The notes under the pieces: generated by a model
The model's input: the letters and a program-made list of their open reading frames with translations, nothing else
Told to the model about the DNA's origin: nothing
The model's database searches: none
Part shown: positions 17,901 through 24,469 of the stretch, piece by piece
How the letters are laid out: each line of letters begins with the position of its first letter
Position numbering within the stretch: the stretch's first letter is position 1
Assembly: GCA_045538015.1 (NCBI GenBank)
Contig: JAZSQO010000121.1
Location: forward strand, 1 to 35,091
Length of the DNA: 35,091 bases
Source: SIG598 sp045538015
Lineage (GTDB): Bacteria > Bacillota > Clostridia > Oscillospirales > Acutalibacteraceae
Reading direction: 5' to 3'
Program-made: the position numbers and the translations under genes

Positions 17901-19842
17901 AACGGTCACTCTCACGGCAACAGTCGTCCCGTCCGGAGCACCGGTCACATGGAGCACCGTAAACGGCGGAATAGCCGAAGTATCGGCGGACGGCAAGGTC
18001 ACCGCCAGAAGCGACGGCGGCACTACGATAACCGCCAGCATGAGCTACGGTGGAAAGTCCTATGCGACGAGCTGTCTGGTGGATGTGTCTGCCGCATCGA
18101 CGGATATGTCCCAGTTCACCTACGAGCTGGTCAATAACGAAATAACCATCACCGGATACACTGGCAGTGATGTTGATGTGGTCGTTCCCTCCAGCTTTGA
18201 TGGACATGCGGTCACCGCTATAGCCGACTGGGCCTTTTCTATCAGCAATCTAAGAACTGTTACGATTCCTTCATCGGTAAAACGCATCGGCGATGCGGTG
18301 TTTTTCGATTGTGTTTATCTTGAAGATGTATACTTCGAGTGCTCGGATGTTGAACTGGGCCGCAGTACCTTTGTGGGATGCAACAGCATGGACAGCGTGG
18401 TTTTGCCCAAGGGGCTGAAAACCATCCCTCAAGAAACATTCCTCGATTGCAAAAAGCTGGTGTCCTTTACTGTGCCGGACGGAATTGAGAGTCTGGGGCA
18501 GGAGGCGTTTGCCGGTTGCCCGGCGCTTGAATCTGTGTCTCTTCCCGATACGCTTAAGAGCATCGAACGGGAAGCGTTCGCTCGTTGTGAGAGCCTGAGG
18601 TCGATCACCATTCCTGCCGGCGTAACCAGCATCAGCGGAGATGCGTTCGCTGCCTGCTCGAGCCTGAAAACAATCAACATTGAAAGCGGCAACGCCGTGT
18701 ATAAGTCGGATAACGGTGTGGTTTTCAGCAAGGACGGAAAAAGGCTCGTTGCATATCCGAGAGGACGGAGCGGAGCATACACCATTCCTGACGGTGTGAC
18801 CGCTGTCGGCGACGGGGCATTCAGTTTTTGCGATGTGCTGACTTCCGTTACCGTTCCTAACGGCGTAACAAGCATTGGAGAGAATGCGTTTATTAAATGC
18901 ACAATCCTGGGATCGATCAACATTCCCGATAGTGTAACCAGCATAGGCGAGGGTGCATTTTGGTACTGTGAGAAACTTACTTCCATAATTGTGCCGAACG
19001 GCGTAACCAGCATAGGTGCGCATACATTTGCGAACTGCAAAATGCTCTCCTCCATCATTATGCCAAACAGTGTAACCAGCATAGGCGAGGGTGCATTTTG
19101 GTACTGTGAGAAACTTACCTCCATAATTTTGCCGGACAGCGTAACCAGTATTGGAGAGTGGGCGTTCACTGGTTGTAACTCTCTTACCTCCATAATTTTG
19201 CCGGACAGCGTAACCAGTATTGGAGAGGGGGCGTTCTCTGGTTGTAACTCTCTTACCTCGATAACCATTCCCAGTGGCGTGAGCGACATCAGCGCCTCCG
19301 AACTTTATTCTCGCAGTTCGCTGGAAAATATAACTATTTCCTGCGGAACGAGCACCGTCGTTCCCGCATTGGACTTCAGCAAGTTCAACTACCTCAAAAC
19401 GGTCACCATAGGCGAGGGTATAACCAAAATCGGTCCAAACGCCTTTGCGGACTGCGAATCCCTCACTACTGTGGTCATGCCCAACAGCGTAACCGGCATC
19501 GGTAATTTCGCGTTTGCCAGATGCGGATCGCTGTCTACGATTGTTCTTTCCAATCGTTTGGAAACTATTGGGACACGAGCATTTACAGAGTGTGACGCTC
19601 TGACCTCCATTGCCGTTCCCAACGGAGTGACCGGCATAGGAAGCTTCGCGTTCTCCGGATGTAATAATCTTGTCAGCGCGGCAATTCCAAGCAGCGTAAC
19701 TGAACTGAATTCACAATACGGAACACAGCTTTTCCAGTCCTGCCCCAATGTCACTGTTTACTGTGATGAGGACTGCTGGCTGTATTTACAGTTTGAAATC
19801 GACGGATACACACTCGCCCCCTACGACCAGTATCCCGGCTGA
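14950..19842 (+). CDS. Giant receptor Ser/Thr kinase: zinc ribbon, kinase, PASTA, Ig-like and BspA LRR
   Basis: A 1630-residue receptor kinase. Residues 4-22 form a zinc ribbon (CINC...CPHC). The kinase at 45-315 has GSGGFG, Lys74, HRD at 185-187 (HRDIAPDN, Ala for the usual Lys) and DFG at 205-207. A transmembrane helix spans 341-364. Outside are five PASTA-like repeats (about 375-717; VPxVxG starts, VxVxVS ends), a Big_2-like domain (720-802), two group-3 Ig-like units (803-960), another Big_2-like domain (about 963-1045), and about 20 BspA-type leucine-rich repeats of 23 residues (1050-1625; TSIGEGAFxxC). PASTA modules bind muropeptides or lipid II in PrkC/PknB kinases. It should be the main wall-sensing kinase of this operon. 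Its GGGGAG site is 10 bases upstream. Confidence 0.9.
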   Translation: MKMCINCLLMIDDHLTQCPHCGYTEGVNPMDYCHLPPRTVLNNRYILGRPLGSGGFGVTYIAWDTVLDIRVAIKEYMPGELAQRTAGTVNVMVNQSTTSVFMQGKRSFIDESLRLARLGDIPGVVKIFDCFEDNFTAYIVMEFLEGETLLSRIEREGKMSCEELLPIMVKVLEALEKIHAAGLMHRDIAPDNIMLCRDGRVCLIDFGAARHMTTRHSRSLSTVLKIGYAPAEQYYKDGNQGSWTDVYAVGATMYHALTGVIPTDAYTRANNDTLARPSTYVRIPHDIEVAILNAMNVTVEKRTQTARELADQLTGEEKPRRVHDRIRQTKLAVSGKTKALLGISIAAFAAVLALILIGVPQLVVHRTEAKVPEGMSRVPAVQSSPLPEAERLLSDSDLRLRVSQLIHDDYFDRDIVLYQNPSAGSVAYIGSMVDVTVSAPEETVPVPDVMGFEGTDAADSLREAGFEVVTREEYSDTFAPGSVMYQSVAPEEAVKPGSVIELVISLGPENSTIDTTVEVTVPNVTGMTFEQAQTALLAQNLYITKEATEYSDTVPAGQIIRQSPSASQTANQGDKVSVVVSAGKQTATVPDVHYYSEAAARAKITSSNLSVSVNYEESTTVSSGLVIRQDKAAGTSLNPGDTVTIWVSTGYQVAVPSCVGKPQTEAISALTAARLAYYVTTQNSTTVPAGQVMSQSVAAGQKVEQGTAITLTVSSGTSVVSVTGVSVSPSKLGMNIGDSYTLAAAVKPSDATTSAVTWKSDNTSVADVSASGIVTAKGAGTATITVTTVDGGKTASCTVTVSKSLTSISILSSPGKTVYFIGNKLDKSGLSVQAAYNDGSAADVTGKCTISGFDSSTAGTKTVTVSYTENGVTRNASFTVVVSAPLLSSITINSYPAKTEYYTGDSLDSSGLSVTAYYTDGSSKDVTSGCVLSGFDVSVEGTQTIPVTISYTEGSISKSASYSVTVTKPTITLSQTYISMIEGETVTLTATVVPSGAPVTWSTVNGGIAEVSADGKVTARSDGGTTITASMSYGGKSYATSCLVDVSAASTDMSQFTYELVNNEITITGYTGSDVDVVVPSSFDGHAVTAIADWAFSISNLRTVTIPSSVKRIGDAVFFDCVYLEDVYFECSDVELGRSTFVGCNSMDSVVLPKGLKTIPQETFLDCKKLVSFTVPDGIESLGQEAFAGCPALESVSLPDTLKSIEREAFARCESLRSITIPAGVTSISGDAFAACSSLKTINIESGNAVYKSDNGVVFSKDGKRLVAYPRGRSGAYTIPDGVTAVGDGAFSFCDVLTSVTVPNGVTSIGENAFIKCTILGSINIPDSVTSIGEGAFWYCEKLTSIIVPNGVTSIGAHTFANCKMLSSIIMPNSVTSIGEGAFWYCEKLTSIILPDSVTSIGEWAFTGCNSLTSIILPDSVTSIGEGAFSGCNSLTSITIPSGVSDISASELYSRSSLENITISCGTSTVVPALDFSKFNYLKTVTIGEGITKIGPNAFADCESLTTVVMPNSVTGIGNFAFARCGSLSTIVLSNRLETIGTRAFTECDALTSIAVPNGVTGIGSFAFSGCNNLVSAAIPSSVTELNSQYGTQLFQSCPNVTVYCDEDCWLYLQFEIDGYTLAPYDQYPG
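18933..19262 (+). repeat. Near-identical DNA repeats inside the LRR region
   Basis: Segments 18933-18990 and 19070-19128 are almost identical and 138 bases apart (two 23-residue LRR units). Segments at about 19131-19199 and 19200-19262 are near-identical tandem units of 69 bases. The identity extends to synonymous positions, so these units were copied recently and could expand or contract by recombination. Confidence 0.8.
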
Positions 19843-19865
19843 TTTCTCAGTCCCACCCAAACACA

Positions 19866-19906
19866 CAGCGCCGCCCCTGCTCTCCGCAGGGACGGCGCTG
19901 ATTTGC
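19866..19906 (+). terminator. Intrinsic terminator of the FHA/kinase operon
   Basis: A 15-base GC-rich stem (CAGCGCCG...CGGCGCTG, one mismatch) with a 5-base loop is followed by ATTTGCTTT. It lies 24 bases after the giant kinase stop and closes the plus-strand operon. The T tract is weak, so some readthrough is possible. Confidence 0.7.
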
Positions 19907-19953
19907 TTTGTTCGGCTATTCATAATCAATATCAAGGCATAAGCGGCGGGGCA

Positions 19954-21348
19954 TCACGATGCCGTCACCCTCTCCACCGCCCGGGCCATATACACCGAAA
20001 AGGCGTCCGGCATCTCGCCCATCAGGGCATCCCGGCTGAAGAGGAAATAGGAGTACAGAATCAGAAAATCCAGCCGTCTGTGAGGGTTCATCGGAGCCAT
20101 GGAGCAGTCGCTCAGCGTGGCGTTGAGCATACGGAAAAACTCGTTGAAGCTGCGCACATCGGTGAAGTCGTCGGTCTGCACCATGTCCATCTGCTCGGAG
20201 CTGAACACCGCGCCGCAGTTCTGGGCCAGCAGGCACAGCAGCAGCACCGTGCGGCTCATGGGACGCCGGCCCGCCGCGATGTCCTCCGCCGCTCCCGAGG
20301 CATAGAGCATATCGGCCAGCCGTCCGGCTCCCCGGGATATGTCCTCAAGGGCGGAAATATCGCAGTCCAGCTGCTCAAAGGCGGCTATGACCCGGCGCGC
20401 CTCCTCCTTGGTAACGCCGGCCCTCATGCGCTTGCTCTTCTCTCCGCTGATGGCCAGCTCGTCCTCGTAGGCCGCCGCAAAGTCGCCCAGCACGCATTTG
20501 GCGGTGTAATACTCGTCGCTCTGGTGGCTGCGGCAGGACTGGGCGTAGGAAAGGATATCCTCCTCCGAGCGCAGACGGTCGACGGAGGCTCCCGCCTCGG
20601 CGGTGAACATCCAGCTGTCGTCGGCGGTGCTCCGCGCCGTGCCTATGCGTTCTATGAGTGAAAGGGCGTAGCTGTAGTTGTCCGTGCCGGAGTAGTCCTC
20701 CTCCGCCGGCAGCTCCTTACCCATGGGATAGCGCAGGCAATAATGATGCACCGCCTCCTCCGCGTCGCTCAGGTGCAGAGGATTCTGGGCACAGCAGAGG
20801 GAAAGAAAGCGGTCGGCGCTTCTGGCCTTTTCCTCCTCCGAGCCTTCGCCCAGAGCGCGCAGTCCCAGAGCGTAGCACAGCTTTATGTAGGTCTCACGGT
20901 CAAGGGGCAGCTTGTCGGTCAGCCAGTTGGATACATTGCGCTTGGCGGCGTTGCGCGCCTTATCGTCCCCTCCGAGGGTATACGCCAGAAAGGATATTAC
21001 CCTGTCCTTGCAGCGGCAGGGACGGCACAGCGGCTTTTTGACGCATATGCCGAAAAGGCAGTCCACCAGCGTCAGCTGGGTGGGCTGGCCGCCGCTTTCC
21101 TCGCACCGGCTCGCCCAGTCCGCCGCCCAGCTGTCCGGCAGCGCGGCGGCGACGCCTTCCGCGCCTTTCTCCCGGAGAACCTCTGCCAGCGGACAGCCGC
21201 CGCTCATGTGCAGTGCCCGCCAGAAGCGCACCGCGAAGGAATCCGGACGCATACCGTCCCGGCTGATGGCCGCCCGGACGAGGAACGGGTCGGAGAATTC
21301 TCCGCCGCTCAGCTCCCGCATGATCTGTATTGTGCTCTTGCTGTTCAT
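19954..21348 (-). CDS. Uncharacterised cytosolic helical protein with Cys cluster
   Basis: A 464-residue soluble protein I cannot assign. It is rich in predicted helices and charged residues and has no signal peptide. A Cys-rich stretch at residues 97-113 (CLFGICVKKPLCRPCRC) might bind a metal. NVSNWLTDKLPLDRETYIKLCYALGL (split about 138-163) looks like a helical, possibly helix-turn-helix-like region. ATG at 21348 is chosen because AAAGGAG lies about 8 bases upstream; the frame continues further upstream without a site. It is convergent with the giant kinase gene and has its own extended -10 promoter. Its place beside three kinases makes it a candidate substrate or effector, but that is only inference. 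Confidence 0.65.
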   Translation of the reverse strand: MNSKSTIQIMRELSGGEFSDPFLVRAAISRDGMRPDSFAVRFWRALHMSGGCPLAEVLREKGAEGVAAALPDSWAADWASRCEESGGQPTQLTLVDCLFGICVKKPLCRPCRCKDRVISFLAYTLGGDDKARNAAKRNVSNWLTDKLPLDRETYIKLCYALGLRALGEGSEEEKARSADRFLSLCCAQNPLHLSDAEEAVHHYCLRYPMGKELPAEEDYSGTDNYSYALSLIERIGTARSTADDSWMFTAEAGASVDRLRSEEDILSYAQSCRSHQSDEYYTAKCVLGDFAAAYEDELAISGEKSKRMRAGVTKEEARRVIAAFEQLDCDISALEDISRGAGRLADMLYASGAAEDIAAGRRPMSRTVLLLCLLAQNCGAVFSSEQMDMVQTDDFTDVRSFNEFFRMLNATLSDCSMAPMNPHRRLDFLILYSYFLFSRDALMGEMPDAFSVYMARAVERVTAS

Positions 21349-21379
21349 AGGCAGGCTCCTTTGTTTTTTCATTATGATC

Positions 21380-21388
21380 ATTATACCA
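21380..21388 (-). promoter_or_regulatory. Extended -10 promoter element
   Basis: On the minus strand TGGTATAAT (21388-21380) matches TGnTATAAT and lies about 30 bases upstream of the start at 21348. No clear -35 was seen, which fits an extended -10 promoter. Confidence 0.55.
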
Positions 21389-21422
21389 CATACCGCCCCG
21401 GTTCCCATATGTTTTTAAAAAG

Positions 21423-21476
21423 AAAAACGCCCCGCTGCCGGACATTTCGTCGTGTTTCCGGCAAACGGGACGCTTT
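21423..21476 (-). terminator. Terminator of the ABC transporter operon
   Basis: Read on the minus strand, AAGCGTCCCG-TTGCCGGA pairs with TCCGGCAGCGGGGCGTT across a loop and ends in a TTTTTCTTTTT tract. It follows the ATPase stop at 21502 by about 25 bases. Confidence 0.75.
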
Positions 21477-21501
21477 GTTCTTCCTGGGTCGGAGGCGCCG
21501 G

Positions 21502-22296
21502 TCAGCCGAGGAGCATCCGGTCGTTGGCAAATTCTCCGTTGCTGGCCTTGGCGAACAGCTCCATCAGCGCGGCCACGGTCAGGTTCTTCTTTTCCTCTCC
21601 GGAAATGTCGTAGATGATCCTGCCGTTGTTCATCATGATGAGGCGGTTGCCGATGGCGATGGCATCCTTCATGTTGTGGGTTATCATCAGCGTTGTGAGC
21701 TTTTCGGTCTCAACGATGCGCTGGGTGATCTCCAGCACCTTGGCAGCCGTTTTGGGATCGAGAGCGGCGGTGTGCTCGTCCAGAAGCAGCAGCTTGGGGT
21801 GGTTCATGGAAGCCATGAGCAGGGTGATGGCCTGCCTCTGGCCGCCGGAGAGCAGACCCACCTTGGTGGAAAGGCGGTTTTCCAGCTCGAGGTCAAGGGT
21901 GGAGAGCAGCTGCTTGTAGTAGGCGCGGTCGTCCTGAGAGATGGCCCAGGAAAGGCCGCGTCTCTTGCCTCTCTGGTTGGCAAGAGCCATGTTCTCCTCG
22001 ATCCACATATCGGCGGCGGTGCCCACCATGGGATCCTGAAACACTCGTCCGATGAATTTGGCTCGCTTGTATTCGGGGAGCTTGGTTACGTTTGTGCCGT
22101 CGATGAATATTTTTCCTTCGTCGGGAGTAAAGGTTCCCGCCACAAGGTTAAGCAGAGTGGACTTGCCCGCTCCGTTGCCGCCGATAACGGTGACAAAATC
22201 GCCGTCGTTGAGGGCAAGGGACAGGTCGTCTATGGCCACCTTCTCGTTGACGGTGCCGGCGTTGAATATTTTGGTGACATTCTTTATCTCAAGCAT
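21502..22296 (-). CDS. ABC transporter ATP-binding protein
   Basis: A 264-residue ATPase powering the importer encoded with it. Walker A is GGNGAGKST (about 39-47), the signature motif LSGGQRQ, Walker B LLLLDEH, and a switch His in MITHN. The sequence around the Q-loop (RVFQDPMVGTAADMWIEENMALA) is characteristic of ATPases paired with ABC_sub_bind-type binding proteins and single permeases, the group that includes streptococcal TrpXYZ. It starts one base after the permease stop, with its AAGGAGG site inside the permease gene, so translation is coupled. It is the last gene of a three-gene operon. Confidence 0.92.
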   Translation of the reverse strand: MLEIKNVTKIFNAGTVNEKVAIDDLSLALNDGDFVTVIGGNGAGKSTLLNLVAGTFTPDEGKIFIDGTNVTKLPEYKRAKFIGRVFQDPMVGTAADMWIEENMALANQRGKRRGLSWAISQDDRAYYKQLLSTLDLELENRLSTKVGLLSGGQRQAITLLMASMNHPKLLLLDEHTAALDPKTAAKVLEITQRIVETEKLTTLMITHNMKDAIAIGNRLIMMNNGRIIYDISGEEKKNLTVAALMELFAKASNGEFANDRMLLG

Positions 22297-22297
22297 T

Positions 22298-23206
22298 TCA
22301 GGCCGCCTCCTTGTGCTGTCTCTTTACGGGCTTTGCGAAATAGGTCTTTTTAAGATAGGGAATAGCGAGGAAGACGGCCACAACGATGGCCGAGAACATC
22401 TTGAGCAGGTCGGTGTCAAGGCCGAGGAAAATGACCGTCTGGTATACGATATAGTAGATCACGCCGCCCAGAATGACGCCGGTCAGGCGCACGATGAAGC
22501 TGGAGGACAGCTTGGACACCAGAGCCTCGCCGATAATAACGGCGGCAAGTCCGATAACGATGGCTCCGCGGCCGTCGTTGATGTCCGCCTTGCCGGAGTA
22601 CTGAGCCAGAAGCGCGCCGGACAGAGCGACGATGCCGTTGGAGATAACAAAGCCGATGACCTTGTTGAGACTGGTATTGATGCCCTGGGCACGCGCCATC
22701 TTCTCGTTGCAGCCGGTGGCACGGATACTCGCGCCGAACTTGGTTCCAAAGAACCAGTACAGCACCATGATAATTACCGCGCAGAACAGCACGAGAATAA
22801 TCAGAGCCTTGTACTTGTACAGCTGGGTGATGAGCACATCGAAGCTTCTGGCAGGAAGAGCCTGATTGGCCTTGCCCATGATCTTGAGGTTGGCCGACCA
22901 GAGGATGAGCTGGGTGAGGATACCCGCGAGAATGGCGGGTATGCCCATGACCGTGTGGAACAGTCCGGTCACAAGGCCGGTAGCCATTCCGGCCAGCATG
23001 GCGATGGCCATAGCCGCCCACACATTCCATCCGGCAGCCATGAGCATGGCGCACACGGCCATGCCAGTGACCATGGAGCCGTCAACGGTCAGGTCGGCAA
23101 GGTCGAGAATCTTATATGTAATGTAAACGCCGATAGCCATGATGCCCCAGATCATTCCCTGAGCAATGGCACCGGGCAGCGCGTTCAGAAGTCCGGATAT
23201 TTCCAT
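22298..23206 (-). CDS. ABC transporter permease
   Basis: A 302-residue integral membrane protein with eight or more hydrophobic segments, of the branched-chain-amino-acid-permease-like group that pairs with ABC_sub_bind proteins. Landmarks are IGVYITYKILDLADLTVDGS near the N-terminus, a middle loop GTKFGASIRATGCNEKMARAQGI that contacts the ATPase (EAA-like), and VIIGEALVS. A single permease presumably forms a homodimer. It lies between the binding-protein gene (94 bases upstream) and the ATPase gene. The substrate is not visible; some relatives carry tryptophan or other small molecules. Confidence 0.9.
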   Translation of the reverse strand: MEISGLLNALPGAIAQGMIWGIMAIGVYITYKILDLADLTVDGSMVTGMAVCAMLMAAGWNVWAAMAIAMLAGMATGLVTGLFHTVMGIPAILAGILTQLILWSANLKIMGKANQALPARSFDVLITQLYKYKALIILVLFCAVIIMVLYWFFGTKFGASIRATGCNEKMARAQGINTSLNKVIGFVISNGIVALSGALLAQYSGKADINDGRGAIVIGLAAVIIGEALVSKLSSSFIVRLTGVILGGVIYYIVYQTVIFLGLDTDLLKMFSAIVVAVFLAIPYLKKTYFAKPVKRQHKEAA

Positions 23207-23299
23207 AGCCGTTTTTCTCCAATCTTAATTAATAAAATGCGGAAAACTGTGTCCCCGCCCGCGGACAGGGACACAGCTGGATTTTGCTTTGACCGGTGC

Positions 23300-24268
23300 T
23301 TACGCGAGGGGCTCGTAATCAGCGGGGATCTCGATGCCCAGCTCGGCGCAGATGTCAGCGTTGTACTTCTTGACGGGGTTGGGATCGTAGGCGATCTCCA
23401 TCTCGGAGATGTCAGCGCCGTCCTTCAGAATGGCAACAGCCATCTCTCCGGTCTTCTTGCCAAGCTCATAGTAGCTGATGGAAAGAGTAGCGATGCCGCA
23501 GCCGCCGCAGATACCGGCCTCACCGGCGATGATGGGGGTCTTGGTGGGCAGCACAACGTTGTTGATGGTCCCGGTGCAGGAAGCGGCGGTGTTGTCGGTG
23601 GGGATGTAAATGACATCGCAGGCAGCGGCGGCAGCCTCGGCCACCTGAGCAACATCAGAGGAGGCGGAGAAGGAGAAGTCCTTGACGGTCAGACCCTTGC
23701 CCTCGAGGTACTCGGTGACGGCCTTGACCTGATACGCGGAGTTGGGTTCAGCGGAGCAGTAGAGCATACCGACGGTCTTGGCGGCGGGAACGAGGTCAAT
23801 GATCATCTGAGCCTGATCCATGAGGGGAGCCAGGTCGGAGGTGCCGGAGATGTTGCCGCCGACAGTGCCGTTGAAGTTGTCCAGCTCAAGAGCAACGCTG
23901 TACTCGGTGACGGAGGTGCCCAGAATGGGAATATCCATGGTGGCGTTGGCGGCAGCCTGCAGGGCGCCGGTGGCGTTGGCCATGATGAGGTCAACATCCT
24001 TGGAAACAAAGTCGTTTACGATGGTGGTGCAGATGTTGTTTTCGCCGGCAGCGTTCTGCTCGATGAACTCAACATTCTCTTCGCCGAGGCCGGCGACAAC
24101 AGCGTCCTTGAAGCCCTGAGTGGCGGCGTCAAGAGCGTCATGGGTGACCAACTGGCAGATGCCGATGGTGTACTTGCCGTCGTCCTTGCCTGCGCAGCCG
24201 ACAGCGCCGACTACCATAACGAGGGCGAGGATCACGGACAGAATTCTGGCGATGGTTGTTCTTTTCAT
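23300..24268 (-). CDS. ABC_sub_bind-family substrate-binding lipoprotein
   Basis: A 322-residue lipoprotein with a type II signal peptide; the lipidated residue is Cys25 in VGAVGC. The body is a two-lobe type I periplasmic-binding fold with family marks IGICQLVTHDALD, FIEQNAAG, NATGALQAAANATMDIPILGTSVTEY and VLPTKTPIIAGEAGICGGCGIATLSISYYELG. It captures the ligand outside the cell and delivers it to the permease encoded downstream. TrpX, a tryptophan binder, is in this family, but homology alone does not set the ligand. A strong promoter and a perfect inverted repeat precede it. Confidence 0.92.
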   Translation of the reverse strand: MKRTTIARILSVILALVMVVGAVGCAGKDDGKYTIGICQLVTHDALDAATQGFKDAVVAGLGEENVEFIEQNAAGENNICTTIVNDFVSKDVDLIMANATGALQAAANATMDIPILGTSVTEYSVALELDNFNGTVGGNISGTSDLAPLMDQAQMIIDLVPAAKTVGMLYCSAEPNSAYQVKAVTEYLEGKGLTVKDFSFSASSDVAQVAEAAAAACDVIYIPTDNTAASCTGTINNVVLPTKTPIIAGEAGICGGCGIATLSISYYELGKKTGEMAVAILKDGADISEMEIAYDPNPVKKYNADICAELGIEIPADYEPLA

Positions 24269-24296
24269 GATAAATTATCTCCTTTAGCGATTTATC

Positions 24297-24322
24297 GTTT
24301 TAACGCTTTTGTGCGTTAAAAC
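24297..24322 (-). promoter_or_regulatory. Perfect inverted repeat in ABC operon leader
   Basis: GTTTTAACGC and GCGTTAAAAC are perfect 10-base arms around a 6-base centre. The site lies downstream of the promoter and 29-54 bases before the binding-protein start, so it could be a repressor operator or an RNA hairpin. Lacking a U tract in the right place, it is not a simple terminator. Confidence 0.6.
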
Positions 24323-24336
24323 CTTGAAGCGACTTG

Positions 24337-24365
24337 ATTCTACTCCTCTCAGATCGATTTGTCAA
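24337..24365 (-). promoter_or_regulatory. Sigma-A promoter of the ABC transporter operon
   Basis: On the minus strand TTGACA (24365-24360), a 17-base spacer and TAGAAT (24342-24337) form a near-consensus promoter facing the binding-protein gene. Confidence 0.8.
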
Positions 24366-24411
24366 GCACTTTTTTATCCGAATCTGCACTTTTTCTCCGT
24401 GCCGATGCGTC

Positions 24412-24440
24412 TTGACGAAAGCCCGGAGCTAATATATAAT
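24412..24440 (+). promoter_or_regulatory. Sigma-A promoter of the LRR lipoprotein gene
   Basis: TTGACG (24412-24417), a 17-base spacer and TATAAT (24435-24440) lie 30 bases before the ATG at 24470. This promoter is back to back with that of the ABC operon. Confidence 0.8.
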
Positions 24441-24469
24441 TGTTTTATGCTTCAACGGAGGTATTAACC

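Noticed and set aside
18930..19262. CRISPR-like regular repeats
   Set aside because: The period of 69 bases matches 23-residue leucine-rich repeats in an open frame; there are no unique spacers.
22052..24319. Plus-strand frame of 755 codons
   Set aside because: Antisense to three clear ABC transporter genes; composition is artefactual.
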